A stretch of DNA of 64,000 nt, taken from the NCBI RefSeq assembly GCF_040833955.1, contig NZ_CP162133.1, positions 186,001 through 250,000 on the forward strand. Direction: 5' to 3'. Below the pieces are notes generated by a model. That model worked only from the letters and a program-made list of their open reading frames with translations, was not told the origin of the DNA and did not search any database. Both the position numbers and the translations under genes were made by a program. The DNA is from Leptospira sp. WS60.C2. Its GTDB lineage: Bacteria > Spirochaetota > Leptospiria > Leptospirales > Leptospiraceae. This document shows, piece by piece, positions 1 through 9,074 of this stretch. Position 1 is the stretch's first letter; each line of letters begins with the position of its first letter.

Positions 1-1095
1 ATAGATCACAAGATAAGCTCCAAAAAATAATACAAACAACGAGAACACAATAAAAATCGGATGGTAAAAGGAAATCAAAACAAAACCAATTACAGTTGTT
101 AATACCACTGCCAATCCATCCACTAACAAGGAATGGATTGATTTTTGAATGGTCATTGTATCAAAAAAGCGATTTACGAGTTCTGGATTGTGATGTTTGT
201 CCAGAGCATCTTGACGAATTCTCGGAAAACGAATGGCAAATTCAGTAGCGATACGAACAAAAACACGTCGTTGCAATATCTCCACTACATAAATCTGGAT
301 CGTTTGCATAGCTCCAGCAAATCCCAAGAAAAAGACAACTAACAAAGTCAATATGATTACTGGTTGTAGAAGCACTCCGAAGGCGACAATGTTCACCAAA
401 GAGGACGTTGCTACTGGAACTACTAAGGAAAGGATTCCTATTCCAATACCATAAATAACTACAATCCAAACATCATTTGATTCGATTCGAATCAAATGAT
501 AAATTTGTTTCACTGCATCTTTCAAAGCAGAGGAAGTAAAACTTGCAACTTGAGGCGATGAAAAGGCAAAGGTAGGTTCGGCCACAATCCAATCAACAAC
601 GTCCTTTGCAGATTTGATTTCGAACAACTTGAGAAGTTCTTTTTCAGAAATCCATTCTTCTTCGGTTACATGGTTATGAAGAGGTTTGATTAAATAAGAG
701 GATGCATGATAACCAAGGACCGCGTAAATTTCAGGAAGGCCATAATCTTTACTTTTTAATTGGAATAAAAAAGGTGCTTCCCGTGTGATATAGGTTTTGA
801 TCTCAACGATAGATTTTTGAACCAAATTGAGTTTGATTTGGTACTGGTGAGATGCGGCAATCAGATAGTCTAAAAATTCCAACTTTGCTTCGTGTGGAAA
901 TTTACTGCGGAGGGAGCGGAAGCCCTCGATGATTTGACTTGGGATTGACTGAATGCTTAATGATTCGGATAAAAAATCAAGGATCGACTGTGCCAGGGTT
1001 TCTCCCGTGGACAGCCGAATGGGGAGTTCTGTTTCTTTTGGTTTGAAGAGTTGGTTTTTGAAGTGGCGAACCAACGATTGTGCTAGTTTTAACAT
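1..1095 (-). CDS. ABC transporter, type I secretion-like, membrane part (partial, runs off left edge)
   Basis: An open frame runs on the minus strand from ATG at 1095 (MLKLAQSLVRHF...) without a stop to base 1, about 365 codons, so the 3' part is outside the window. The first ~210 residues are soluble. Then come hydrophobic helices (for example IVVIYGIGIGILSLVVP, then VIILTLLVVFFLGFAG) and a segment with QRRVFVRIATEFAIRFPRI, which is typical of the exporter transmembrane domain of HlyB/LapB-like ABC transporters. The ATP-binding domain would lie beyond the edge. It is divergent from the yceI gene at 1173. The family call rests on the helix pattern and the cytoplasmic-loop signature; the exported substrate is unknown. 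The soluble N-terminus is not a recognisable C39 peptidase (no Cys-His pair seen). Confidence 0.7.
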   Translation of the reverse strand, partial: MLKLAQSLVRHFKNQLFKPKETELPIRLSTGETLAQSILDFLSESLSIQSIPSQIIEGFRSLRSKFPHEAKLEFLDYLIAASHQYQIKLNLVQKSIVEIKTYITREAPFLFQLKSKDYGLPEIYAVLGYHASSYLIKPLHNHVTEEEWISEKELLKLFEIKSAKDVVDWIVAEPTFAFSSPQVASFTSSALKDAVKQIYHLIRIESNDVWIVVIYGIGIGILSLVVPVATSSLVNIVAFGVLLQPVIILTLLVVFFLGFAGAMQTIQIYVVEILQRRVFVRIATEFAIRFPRIRQDALDKHHNPELVNRFFDTMTIQKSIHSLLVDGLAVVLTTVIGFVLISFYHPIFIVFSLFVLFFGAYLVIY

Positions 1096-1172
1096 GTGAA
1101 TTTTAATTCGTATTTTAGACTCGTCTTGACAAAACTTGGTTTTTGATTTTCCATCATTCAGTAGAGGTTTTT

Positions 1173-1778
1173 ATGAAAATAGTATATTCCAGTCTCTTAC
1201 TACTTATCTTCGGCATTTTTGGGTCTGTTCTTGCGGAAGAAAACTGTATTTATGAATACGATCCTTCCAAAACGAGCTTGGAATGGACTGCGTTCAAGTT
1301 TACAGAAAAAACAGGCGTTAAAGGTAAATTTGATTCAATTCGAGTATTTGGAAAAACCAAAGACAAATCGAAATATACCATCTCAGAAAAAATAAAATTT
1401 CAAATAGACAGTTTGTCCATAAATTCTGCCAACCCAGACCGCGATGCCAAAATCAAAAAATTCTTTTTTGGATCTGTCAAAGGGAACCAAAAGTTGACAG
1501 GAAATTTCTCTGAGATTGGTGCAGGTGAGTCTGGTAATGCCAAACTGAACCTTCAATACGGAAAATTCAAAACCTCACTTCCTGTTTCGTTTGTTTGGAA
1601 AGAAGATACTGTGGAAGTAGCTGGAACTGTGGATGTCGCTACACTTGGACTGACCCAAGGCTTAGTAAAATTAAATGCAGAGTGTAACGATTTGCACAAA
1701 GGATCCGATGGTGTGAGTAAACTTTGGCCAACAGTTGATGTGAAAGTAGTCTCTACATTCAAAAAAGTATGTAAGTAA
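1173..1778 (+). CDS. YceI-like periplasmic protein
   Basis: Exported protein of 201 residues with a signal peptide ending near SVLA-EEN. The mature part has the YceI pattern: an early WTAFKFTEKTGVKG segment, the central NSANPDRDAKIKKFFFG segment (family form NxxRDxHxxxxxF) and beta-rich ends. YceI proteins are lipocalin-like barrels that bind isoprenoid or other amphiphilic ligands in the periplasm. The frame extends upstream to an ATG at 1143, but ATG 1173 starts directly at the signal peptide and has GAGG-like bases about 5 nt upstream (1163-1167), so I chose it. It is divergent from the ABC gene and 11 bp before the acetyltransferase. A second, broken yceI lies at 7540. The ligand cannot be told from the sequence. 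Confidence 0.8.
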   Translation: MKIVYSSLLLLIFGIFGSVLAEENCIYEYDPSKTSLEWTAFKFTEKTGVKGKFDSIRVFGKTKDKSKYTISEKIKFQIDSLSINSANPDRDAKIKKFFFGSVKGNQKLTGNFSEIGAGESGNAKLNLQYGKFKTSLPVSFVWKEDTVEVAGTVDVATLGLTQGLVKLNAECNDLHKGSDGVSKLWPTVDVKVVSTFKKVCK

Positions 1779-1789
1779 TAAATCATCAA

Positions 1790-2257
1790 ATGTTAAACAC
1801 ATACATCAAAAAACTTTCCGCAAATGATCTCAATCTCTTTGTTGAGCTCATTTGTTTATTTGAAGATGTCTTTGAGATGAAAAACTTTCGATTACCAAAT
1901 CATAACTATTTACAATCTCTCCTTGCACGTGATGATTTTTTTGTATTCGTATCGATCTTGGAAGGAAAGGTAGTGGGTGGTCTCACCGCCTATCTTATTC
2001 GACAATACTATTCTGAAAAACCTTTGGTTTACATTTTCGATTTAGCAGTTCAAACGAGTCTTCAGAGAAAAGGGATTGGAAGATCTTTGATCCAGGGGAT
2101 CAATTCATATTGTAAAGAAAGAGGAATGGAAGAAGTATTTGTACAAGCAGATGTAGTCGATGACTATGCGATTGATTTTTATAAGTCTACTGGTGGTCAT
2201 CCTGAAGATGTTGTCCATTTTTACTATCCATTGAATTCAAACTCTCTTCAAGGATAA
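1790..2257 (+). CDS. GNAT acetyltransferase, AAC(3)-I-like
   Basis: A 155-residue single-domain GNAT N-acetyltransferase. The acetyl-CoA pyrophosphate loop is QRKGIGRSLI (residues ~95-104, family form Q/RxxGxG/A), preceded by the beta strand IFDLAVQ. The opening FEDVFEM and later DYAIDFYKSTGG and VHFYYPL resemble the AAC(3)-I (aminoglycoside 3-N-acetyltransferase) subgroup more than the RimI subgroup. Chromosomal members of this subgroup often have no proven role in resistance, so the substrate should be treated as unknown. It follows yceI by 11 bp on the same strand and overlaps the 3' end of the convergent small Cys-rich gene by 10 bp. Confidence 0.75.
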   Translation: MLNTYIKKLSANDLNLFVELICLFEDVFEMKNFRLPNHNYLQSLLARDDFFVFVSILEGKVVGGLTAYLIRQYYSEKPLVYIFDLAVQTSLQRKGIGRSLIQGINSYCKERGMEEVFVQADVVDDYAIDFYKSTGGHPEDVVHFYYPLNSNSLQG

Positions 2258-2535
2258 CGATTCAGATTGCATGTTAGTTGGTCACATTTTCTAAGACATT
2301 CGTTTCTATCGTATACTTGAGTCCAATGTTTTAAGAAACCTGGATTTCTTACGACTTGGGGACATTCCGATCTACATTTAGATTTTTCTTTGCATTCTCC
2401 TTCATTAAATCCAGGCATTTGGTTAAGATAGTATGGATGAATTCCTTTGTCTGGAGAAAATTCAACTTTTGTTTGCGCAAAAAAACTTTGTGTAAAAAGT
2501 AAAAATAAAAGCGAAGAAATTATCAATTGAGTCAT
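2248..2535 (-). CDS. small exported six-cysteine protein
   Basis: A 95-residue protein with a clear signal peptide (hydrophobic LIISSLLFLLFTQSFFA, cleavage probably at FFA-QT). The mature part of ~74 residues has six cysteines spaced CX5CX3C ... CX3CX4C, with the conserved-looking stretch YYLNQMPGFNEGEC between signal and first Cys. The even cysteine number and export predict three disulfide bonds. I do not recognise the family. The gene lies 22 bp downstream of ligA on the same strand and may be read from the same transcript. No good ribosome-binding site is visible before the ATG. Confidence 0.6.
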   Translation of the reverse strand: MTQLIISSLLFLLFTQSFFAQTKVEFSPDKGIHPYYLNQMPGFNEGECKEKSKCRSECPQVVRNPGFLKHWTQVYDRNECLRKCDQLTCNLNRYP

Positions 2536-2557
2536 TGAGGTAAGTAATATGAATCAC

Positions 2558-4573
2558 TCATCCAATACGAATCCCTTCTTTTTGTAGAAGGTCTAAAAAC
2601 TCGGATTCTGATACCAAGGTGACGCCTAACTCTTTTGCTTTTTCCAATTTGGATCCTGCTCCAGGCCCATAGAGAAGGTGAGTAGTTTTAGAGGATACTC
2701 CTGTTACCTTTTTCCCTCCATGTTTTGTAATTAGATCCATCGCCAGGTCACGAGGTTGGAAATTTTCAAAACTACCTGTGACACACCAACTTTGACCAAC
2801 AAACGGTTGTATGTCACTTTTTTCTGTCTCATCAGCTTGGAATTTGAGACCAAGTTTGACAAGAGTTGATACTAGTTTGAGTGTTTCTTTGTCTTTTAAG
2901 TGGCCAAGTAAAGCATCCACTGTGCGCGGTCCAATTCCATGAATGGCGGATAGATCTTCAGATGCTGTTTTAGATTTGGAAAGTGTAAGCAGTTTGTCCC
3001 AAGAATCATATCCATTTTCGATTAGGATTTCTGTGACTTTGGGACCCACTTCATTTAGGCCAATGGATGGAAGTGTGAATCGAAAGTCTTTTTCTTTGGA
3101 TTTTTGAATCGCATCAAAGATGATTTTGACAGATTTTTCACCAAATCCATCTAATGCGAGAATATCTGACCTATATTTTTCCAGGGTATATAAATCAGGA
3201 ATGTCTTTCACCCAACCTTTTTCAAAAAAGATTTGGATTTGCCTTTCTCCAAGTCCCTCTATGTTCATTTGTTTTTTGCTACAAAAGAAGATGAGTTGAT
3301 TCAGTTTACGTTCTGGGCAGTGACGGTTGGTACAAAAGAAATCTACTGAGTCATCTACCTTCGCTAATTTGGTGTTACATGAGGGACATTCTTTTGGCAG
3401 GACAAAGACCGTTTTTGGTGGAAATGTTACTTTTTCCACAGCAGGGATAATCTCACCACGTTTGGAAATGAGTACCTTGGCACCAATACCCGCACCTAAT
3501 TGGTTAATATAATCTTGGTTGTGTAAGGTGGCGTACGTCACTGTGGTTCCTGCAAGAGAAATCGGTGTCACCTTTGCTCTTGGTGTGACTTTGCCCGTGC
3601 GACCGATCGCAAAGTCAATTTCTTCAATGGTAGTTTCTTTGAGAAGGGCATCAAACTTAAAGGCTCTTGCCCAACGTGGGGAATGGCTTGTTTCCCCTAG
3701 GTTCTCTCGTAAGTTTAAGGAATTGAGTTTGATGACAAGGCCATCGACTGGGAATGGCATTTTGTCTTTTTTCTTGCGAAAAGATTCAATTTCTTTTACT
3801 AACTTGTTTCCAACGAGAATTGTCGTATCTGGAGCAAGAGGGAATTTCTCTTTTTTTAGAAGACTTAATATATCTTTATGAGAATTGATTCCTTTTCTCG
3901 AACTAAAAAAATAGACATCATAAACAAAAATTCTTAACGGACGTTTGGCGACTTCTAATGGATCTTTTTGTTTAATGGAACCTGCTGCCAAGTTTCTTGG
4001 ATTCGCAAATTTACCACCATACTCTTCATTGAATTCTTCGAAATCAGAGAAGGTCATAAAGATCTCACCGCGAACGGATAAGTTTAACGGCTCTGATAAA
4101 GTTTTTGGGATTGTTGAGATGGTTTTTACATTTTCTGTAACGATATCACCAATTCCACCGGTTCCCCTTGTGACACAATTTACGAGTGTACCATTTTCAT
4201 AGTATAACAAGATAGAGGCGCCATCGATTTTCCATTCTAAAGAATACTCTTCCTCGGAACCTGTTTTTTCTATCCATTCCGAAAGCTCTACTTCATTATA
4301 GGTGTTCTCTAAGGATAAAACAGGTACTTTGTGTTTGAACTTGGAAAATTGAGGACTTAAATCAGATCCAACCTGTGCTGTTGGCGAAGAAACATCCGAA
4401 AATTCGGGAAATTCTTTTTCTAGTTTTTGTAGTTCCTTAACAAGTAGATCGAATTCTTTATCGGATATGACTGGTGCATTGTCTTTGTAGTATAAATCAT
4501 TGTGACGATTGATTTCTTTACGAAGTTCGATAATGCGATTTTTGGGATCTTCGGGTTTTGATTTTTTAGGCAA
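2558..4573 (-). CDS. ligA: NAD-dependent DNA ligase LigA
   Basis: A 671-residue bacterial DNA ligase, the usual length. It joins nicks in replication and repair with NAD+ as the adenylate donor. Order of parts: Ia domain with the Tyr-rich LYYKDN segment (~30), adenylation domain with the catalytic lysine in EWKIDGAS (~115), OB fold, a four-Cys zinc finger (CPSC ... C ... HCP, ~400-425), helix-hairpin-helix repeats (~440-580) and a C-terminal BRCT domain (~590-665). The start is TTG at 4573-4571, directly after the stop of the M23 gene. A GGAG in the last codons of that gene lies 8 nt upstream and supports this start. Translational coupling with the upstream gene is likely. Confidence 0.95.
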   Translation of the reverse strand: MPKKSKPEDPKNRIIELRKEINRHNDLYYKDNAPVISDKEFDLLVKELQKLEKEFPEFSDVSSPTAQVGSDLSPQFSKFKHKVPVLSLENTYNEVELSEWIEKTGSEEEYSLEWKIDGASILLYYENGTLVNCVTRGTGGIGDIVTENVKTISTIPKTLSEPLNLSVRGEIFMTFSDFEEFNEEYGGKFANPRNLAAGSIKQKDPLEVAKRPLRIFVYDVYFFSSRKGINSHKDILSLLKKEKFPLAPDTTILVGNKLVKEIESFRKKKDKMPFPVDGLVIKLNSLNLRENLGETSHSPRWARAFKFDALLKETTIEEIDFAIGRTGKVTPRAKVTPISLAGTTVTYATLHNQDYINQLGAGIGAKVLISKRGEIIPAVEKVTFPPKTVFVLPKECPSCNTKLAKVDDSVDFFCTNRHCPERKLNQLIFFCSKKQMNIEGLGERQIQIFFEKGWVKDIPDLYTLEKYRSDILALDGFGEKSVKIIFDAIQKSKEKDFRFTLPSIGLNEVGPKVTEILIENGYDSWDKLLTLSKSKTASEDLSAIHGIGPRTVDALLGHLKDKETLKLVSTLVKLGLKFQADETEKSDIQPFVGQSWCVTGSFENFQPRDLAMDLITKHGGKKVTGVSSKTTHLLYGPGAGSKLEKAKELGVTLVSESEFLDLLQKEGIRIG

Positions 4574-5587
4574 TCAGAAAACTCCAGCTTGCATGTATTG
4601 TTCTGGATCAGTTTTTCCTTCCTCAGAAATGAAAATTTCATAATGAAGGTGAGGTCCCGTTACGTTGCCAGTCGCTCCTACTTCCGCAATCTGTTCACCA
4701 GCTTTCACTTCTTGCCCATTTCTTACATAAATTCTGGAGCAGTGACCGTATAACGTGCTAAAGCCGAAGTCATGTTGGATGATCACATGGTGTCCATATC
4801 CAACATTGGAGTAAGTGACACGGACCACTCGTCCGGGAGCGGCAGCATAAATTGGTGTGCCAGTGGCATTTGCCATATCCAAACCATCATGGTATTCCCA
4901 ATAACCTGTCGTTGGTGACTTTCTCATCCCGAATGGAGAAGTTAAATTGTAAGAATACATTGGATTGAACAAAGGAGATCGGGACAATATATCAGACCTT
5001 TGGTATAAAAATTGGAAATTTGCTTCCACCAAACGTTGGTAATTATCCATTCGGTGTTTGAGTTGTCTCAGTTCATAAATTTCATTTAGATACTTTCGAC
5101 CAATGTCGAGTTGTTTGTCTTCTTTTTCTTCTTTTTGGAGTGAATCAACAGCTGTGGATTCAATCCAGTCTTCCGCTGGTATTTTTAATAATTCTTCATC
5201 ATTGCCATCAATCAATGTAAAAAGTTCCAACATGTTTTCGTTGAGTTTGGAATACTCTTCTTTCATTTCTTCTAGTTGATTGGCATGTGTGATATAGGTA
5301 TCAAAATAAGTTCCGTAAATTTTGGAGAGTTGGTTGATTTGTGACTGTGTGTTATTGGAGCGAACAATTCCAAAAATTGCCAAACTCAATAGACCTAAAG
5401 TGAGTCCCAAAAAAAATAAGATGGTAAAATGTGATATTTGAAAGTGGAAAGAACTATCATATCCGTGGGGGATCACGAGAATGGTCATCCGTTGGTGACC
5501 TTTTTCTTTCACCTTATCAATCTGTTTCTTGATTTTCGGATTGTCTTGTGAAAAAACAGACGTAATCTCTTTAATTTTTTTCTTCAT
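4574..5587 (-). CDS. membrane-anchored M23 (LytM-type) peptidoglycan peptidase
   Basis: A 337-residue protein with a basic cytoplasmic N-terminus, one transmembrane helix (~52-75), a periplasmic coiled-coil/alpha region (~80-205) and a C-terminal M23 metallopeptidase domain (~215-335). Zinc and catalytic motifs are complete: HDGLDMANATG (H..GxD), LYGHCS and HLHYEIF (HxH). This predicts an active endopeptidase that cuts peptide cross-links, rather than an EnvC-type inactive activator. The ATG at 5587 is supported by the KGHQRMTILVIPHG stretch after it, which I recall as typical of spirochaete homologues. A second ATG at 5488 has an AAGGT 9 nt upstream and is an alternative. It sits directly upstream of ligA, and its start codon overlaps that of the divergent sanA-like gene. 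Confidence 0.85.
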   Translation of the reverse strand: MKKKIKEITSVFSQDNPKIKKQIDKVKEKGHQRMTILVIPHGYDSSFHFQISHFTILFFLGLTLGLLSLAIFGIVRSNNTQSQINQLSKIYGTYFDTYITHANQLEEMKEEYSKLNENMLELFTLIDGNDEELLKIPAEDWIESTAVDSLQKEEKEDKQLDIGRKYLNEIYELRQLKHRMDNYQRLVEANFQFLYQRSDILSRSPLFNPMYSYNLTSPFGMRKSPTTGYWEYHDGLDMANATGTPIYAAAPGRVVRVTYSNVGYGHHVIIQHDFGFSTLYGHCSRIYVRNGQEVKAGEQIAEVGATGNVTGPHLHYEIFISEEGKTDPEQYMQAGVF

Positions 5588-6323
5588 GACGAACCACGAT
5601 TCCTACATAAATAAGACGCTCCGATTCCTTTCCAGGGTCAAGTGGAAATCCCTGTTTCTGGGTTTGTCAGTTTTTTTTGGTATTCTTGTTTTTGTCACAT
5701 TGGCTTCCAATTTAGGATTTTGGATGGTATACCAGAATTCCATTCACTCCAGTCTCACTTCGGAAATCCCTGAAGCAGAAGTTGCCATTGTTCCTGGAGC
5801 TGCTGTTTATGGAAAAACACCTTCGCCCGTTCTTATGGATCGTTTGGAATGTGGACTTAAGTTGTACAAAGAAAGAAAGGTAAAAAAAATCTTACTTTCA
5901 GGTGACAATGGACAATCGGATTACAACGAACTTCGACCGATGCTTGAGTACATGTTGTCACATCAAGTCAAACCAGATGATATCTTTGTGGATCATGCTG
6001 GCTTTCGAACTCTTGATACCTTGATTCGTGCTAAAGAAGTTTTTTTAGTGAAAAAAGCAATCTTCGTTAGCCAATCCTTTTTTTTGCCAAGAGCTATATA
6101 TCTTGGCCAAGAATTAGAACTGGAGTTATACGGCTACGAATGTAACCTACGAACTTATAAGAAGGAAACGTATTATATTTTTCGAGAGTTTTCTGCAAGA
6201 ATGCTTGCTTGGTGGGATATCCAGTGGGATACACCACCTAAGTATCTTGGAAAACCATATCCGATTGAAGGTAGTGGAATGAGCACTTGGAAAGGTTCTA
6301 TTCCTGTTTCGTTACCTAAGTGA
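5586..6323 (+). CDS. SanA/YdcF-like DUF218 envelope protein
   Basis: A 245-residue protein with a short cytoplasmic N-terminus, one membrane helix (~18-42) and a DUF218 domain. Motifs seen: AIVPGAAVYG near the start of the domain, ILLSGDNG, and FVSQSFFLPRAIYL, all matching the SanA subgroup (vancomycin-sensitivity/envelope barrier protein in E. coli). The biochemical activity of SanA is not settled. I start it at ATG 5586, where the family-like N-terminus begins; the open frame continues upstream to 5529 inside the opposite gene. Its ATG shares two bases with the ATG of the divergent M23 gene, and no ribosome-binding site is visible. A membrane protein gene overlaps its stop. Confidence 0.75.
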   Translation: MTNHDSYINKTLRFLSRVKWKSLFLGLSVFFGILVFVTLASNLGFWMVYQNSIHSSLTSEIPEAEVAIVPGAAVYGKTPSPVLMDRLECGLKLYKERKVKKILLSGDNGQSDYNELRPMLEYMLSHQVKPDDIFVDHAGFRTLDTLIRAKEVFLVKKAIFVSQSFFLPRAIYLGQELELELYGYECNLRTYKKETYYIFREFSARMLAWWDIQWDTPPKYLGKPYPIEGSGMSTWKGSIPVSLPK

Positions 6324-7366
6324 AGATTGTGTTTCGACTTAAATCTGTTTCTTTCATATCAATCCTAGTTGGTTTCGTATCTTTAGGAATCTTTCTCTGG
6401 TTACCCAAAAATTTGTTTTCCTCAAAGGTGGAGGCACTGGTATTTAATTTTGGGTTTTATCATTTAAGCTTTGATCCTTGGACAATTAGTACTCCCGTAG
6501 ATCAGTTTTTGACTCCATTTTTTTTGTGGGCTTCATGTCTTGTGAATCAACCAGAGGACGTGGTGAGTATATTGCAATGGGTTACCATTCTGACTGGTGT
6601 TTTTCTTGTAATGGATTTATCAGAGCGAGTGCATTGGTCGTTTGCGCTTGGTGTATCGTTATTACTTTCTTCTTCTCCGCTTTACTTGATTTTTCAAACA
6701 TGGATTGCTTTTTCAGATCCAATCACGTTTTTCCTTGTTTCCCTTTATTTGATCGTTTTGTTATCTAATATCCGAACAAATTTAAAACTAATAATTTTAT
6801 CCTTTATTCTCTTTTTAGCACTTACAAATCATTTTTTTCAAGTTTTGGTGATTATAATCCTTTTGAATTTTTCTTATGTAATATATTTTAAAGATCAAAT
6901 CAAATACTTGGTGAAAGTCTTTCTCACGGCACTTGTATTATATAGTTTATTTCTTTTGATTCTTTTGAATACGACAACAATTGTTTGGAATCATACTCGT
7001 ATTTCTGTTTTTTCTCAGATGTGGGGAACTGAATTTATTCGTATGAACACATCTGAACCTTTTCTTGGGACGATTGGTCTATTTCATGGATTATGGCCAA
7101 TTGTTATCTATCTCATGATTCGAAAGCCAATTTTACTTTTAGTCTTTGGTTTTTGTTATTTCATTACCATGCTCACTTATGATACAAGCCGTGTGTTCTC
7201 AATTCTCTCGACTCCAATTCTCATTTTCTTTTCCATTGAACATTGGAAGGTTTCTTCTAAGATAGAAAGACGGTTTTGGATTTTTTTAACAGTTTTGTCT
7301 CCCATACTTTGTAGAATGTATCCGCTCTTTTACAAATGGGATGGAAAGATTATTTATTTACAATAA
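6320..7366 (+). CDS. polytopic membrane protein of unknown function
   Basis: A 348-residue protein rich in Phe, Leu and Ile with about nine predicted membrane helices and short loops. I see no family motif. The overall look (helix density, a short first periplasmic loop with FGFYHLSFDPWTISTPVDQF) recalls small GT-C-type or DUF-class membrane proteins, but I would not assign one. It begins with GTG at 6320, overlapping the TGA of the sanA-like gene (GTGA), so it is probably co-translated with it. The run of about 170 bp after its stop shows nothing clear. Confidence 0.65.
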   Translation: MKIVFRLKSVSFISILVGFVSLGIFLWLPKNLFSSKVEALVFNFGFYHLSFDPWTISTPVDQFLTPFFLWASCLVNQPEDVVSILQWVTILTGVFLVMDLSERVHWSFALGVSLLLSSSPLYLIFQTWIAFSDPITFFLVSLYLIVLLSNIRTNLKLIILSFILFLALTNHFFQVLVIIILLNFSYVIYFKDQIKYLVKVFLTALVLYSLFLLILLNTTTIVWNHTRISVFSQMWGTEFIRMNTSEPFLGTIGLFHGLWPIVIYLMIRKPILLLVFGFCYFITMLTYDTSRVFSILSTPILIFFSIEHWKVSSKIERRFWIFLTVLSPILCRMYPLFYKWDGKIIYLQ

Positions 7367-7539
7367 GACCATCTCTGATTCAGGTTTGATCCATATGTCT
7401 CTACAAGTTCTATTTGATTGAAATTTTTGTCTCTGGTAAAATAAATCTAACGTCAAATCGGTTCCAGAATTATGAGGATTTTATAGTCCCATTTCTTTGC
7501 TCGTCATCACTTTTTGAAGGATAGAGGTAAAGTTTCAAA

Positions 7540-8085
7540 ATGAAACAGATATTGTTTATATTTGTCTTTTTACTCAATTTTGTCCAATTAACAGCACTTG
7601 AAGTTTCTAAAAAGAAAATTGAATTTTTAGTCGAACATACCACTAAAAATGTAACAGGTGTTTGTAACGAAATTCAATTGGAGAAACCTAACATTCAAAT
7701 CTCTAGAGCGAAATTTGTTCTTAAGTCTCCTTTTGAACTCAAGATCTCCCTATTAAAAATTACATCAGGAGATTCCAATCGTGATTCTCATATCCAAGAA
7801 ATTTTGGGGTAACCAGAGACTCCTTACATCCAAGTGAAAGTAGAATCGATTCAAACCTCAAAGTCAAATGATGCAACTTTCACGATCAAAGGAAAATTAA
7901 CAATTCATGGTAATACCAGGGAGTTTTCTAGTGATGCAATCGTGAAACCACTAGAAGCAGGAGAATACCAAGTTTCTGGATCGGTTTTCGTCAAATTTTC
8001 AGAATATAATTTAGAAAACCCATCACTGCTATTTATGAAAGCAAAGGATGATATTCAAATTAACTATCGATTTGAATTGAAATGA
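7540..8085 (+). pseudogene. yceI-like gene interrupted by an in-frame TAA
   Basis: Reading one frame from ATG 7540 to the stop at 8083-8085 gives a complete YceI-type protein of ~181 residues broken once by TAA at 7810-7812. The first part has a signal peptide (MKQILFIFVFLLNFVQLTA) and ends in the family segment GDSNRDSHIQEILG. The second part continues without a gap as PETPYIQVKVESIQTS, then FTIKGKLTIHGNTREF, the canonical second half of YceI. There is no frameshift, just a single nonsense codon; AAA, GAA, CAA, TTA or TCA would need one base change. An AGAGG ribosome site lies ~12 nt before ATG 7540. It may be a recent pseudogene, a sequencing error or readthrough. Confidence 0.75.
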
Positions 8086-8119
8086 AAATATTGATTTTTG
8101 CGAAAGTATTGGTTTGCCG

Positions 8120-8995
8120 TTACGTTCCTAACAATTCCACCAAACGATTGTATTTTAATATGATTCGTTTGGTCATTTCCTCTCCTTTTTTGTTGATGTC
8201 TGGATGGTATTTCTTGAGTAGTTCTTTGAATTTCTTTTTTACATCTGTGATTGTAGCACCTGGTTCTAAATCAAAAAAAGAAAGTAAATCTTTTACTTCA
8301 GAAGAAACCGACTGAACCAATTTTTTCTTCTTTTTCTTTTTGGTTTCTCTAAAACGACCATATAACTCATAGTAGGTGCGATCTCTGAATTCCCGCGTGA
8401 TGTCCCGGAAATTCAAAATTTTGGTCGGGATAAGGCTTTTTAAATATTCATATAAAAATTCTTCTGCTCCATATTCTGGATGGATTTCGAATTTTTCTAA
8501 GAATTGGTGAATGGATCGTCTTACAAAAAAATCAATCTCAAACTTATCCATTAAATAGGAATCTACGGCATCATCAAAATCAATGGTGGCAGCTGTTAGG
8601 AGGAGTAACAACTCTTGGTCTAATTTGTGATTGGCGATCGTTTTTTGGATGAGAGTCTTGTAAGATTCGCGAAGTTCATATAACGGCCGCTCACTAAAAA
8701 AAATTCCACCTTTTAAAAATTCTTCTGCGACTTCATCGAGCTCTAAATTCCATGATAAAAAATCGACAAGTAGATCGCCATCCACTTCATGAAAACCACC
8801 AGAAAGTGTCATTTGAGGTTTTGATGCTTTGAACTGGTAAACTTTGCGAAGGCATTCCTCTTTTCGAATTTCTAAGAGTTCGGAGAGACGGTCATAGGAT
8901 AAAAACCACTGCATGGATTCGGAAACATTTTGCAGTTCAAAAATGACATCATGCAAAATCTGTCTGGCCTTTTTAGTTTCCGTTTTTTGGACCAT
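8120..8995 (-). CDS. C-terminal J-domain protein
   Basis: A 291-residue protein whose last ~55 residues form a J-domain: FFDLEPGATITDVKKKFKELLKKYHPDIN contains the HPD tripeptide needed to stimulate DnaK. The first ~230 residues are acidic and alpha-helical with no motif I know (for example FLSWNLELDEVAEEF), followed by a basic run of lysines at ~220. The Gly/Phe and zinc-finger regions of DnaJ are absent, so this is a class C J-protein that probably recruits DnaK to a specific client bound by the N-terminal region. It is divergent from the acyl-CoA dehydrogenase gene (79 bp apart). Confidence 0.8.
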   Translation of the reverse strand: MVQKTETKKARQILHDVIFELQNVSESMQWFLSYDRLSELLEIRKEECLRKVYQFKASKPQMTLSGGFHEVDGDLLVDFLSWNLELDEVAEEFLKGGIFFSERPLYELRESYKTLIQKTIANHKLDQELLLLLTAATIDFDDAVDSYLMDKFEIDFFVRRSIHQFLEKFEIHPEYGAEEFLYEYLKSLIPTKILNFRDITREFRDRTYYELYGRFRETKKKKKKKLVQSVSSEVKDLLSFFDLEPGATITDVKKKFKELLKKYHPDINKKGEEMTKRIILKYNRLVELLGT

Positions 8996-9074
8996 AAATT
9001 TGTCTCTGAAACCAATTTCAAAACTGGGGGACTTTTTTGCTAGTGAATCCTATTCCTTTTTTTGAACTGGAGAT

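Noticed and set aside
1126..1157. TTGACA upstream of the first yceI as a promoter
   Set aside because: No acceptable -10 lies 16-18 bp downstream; the nearest candidate (CATCAT) has a 20-bp spacer.
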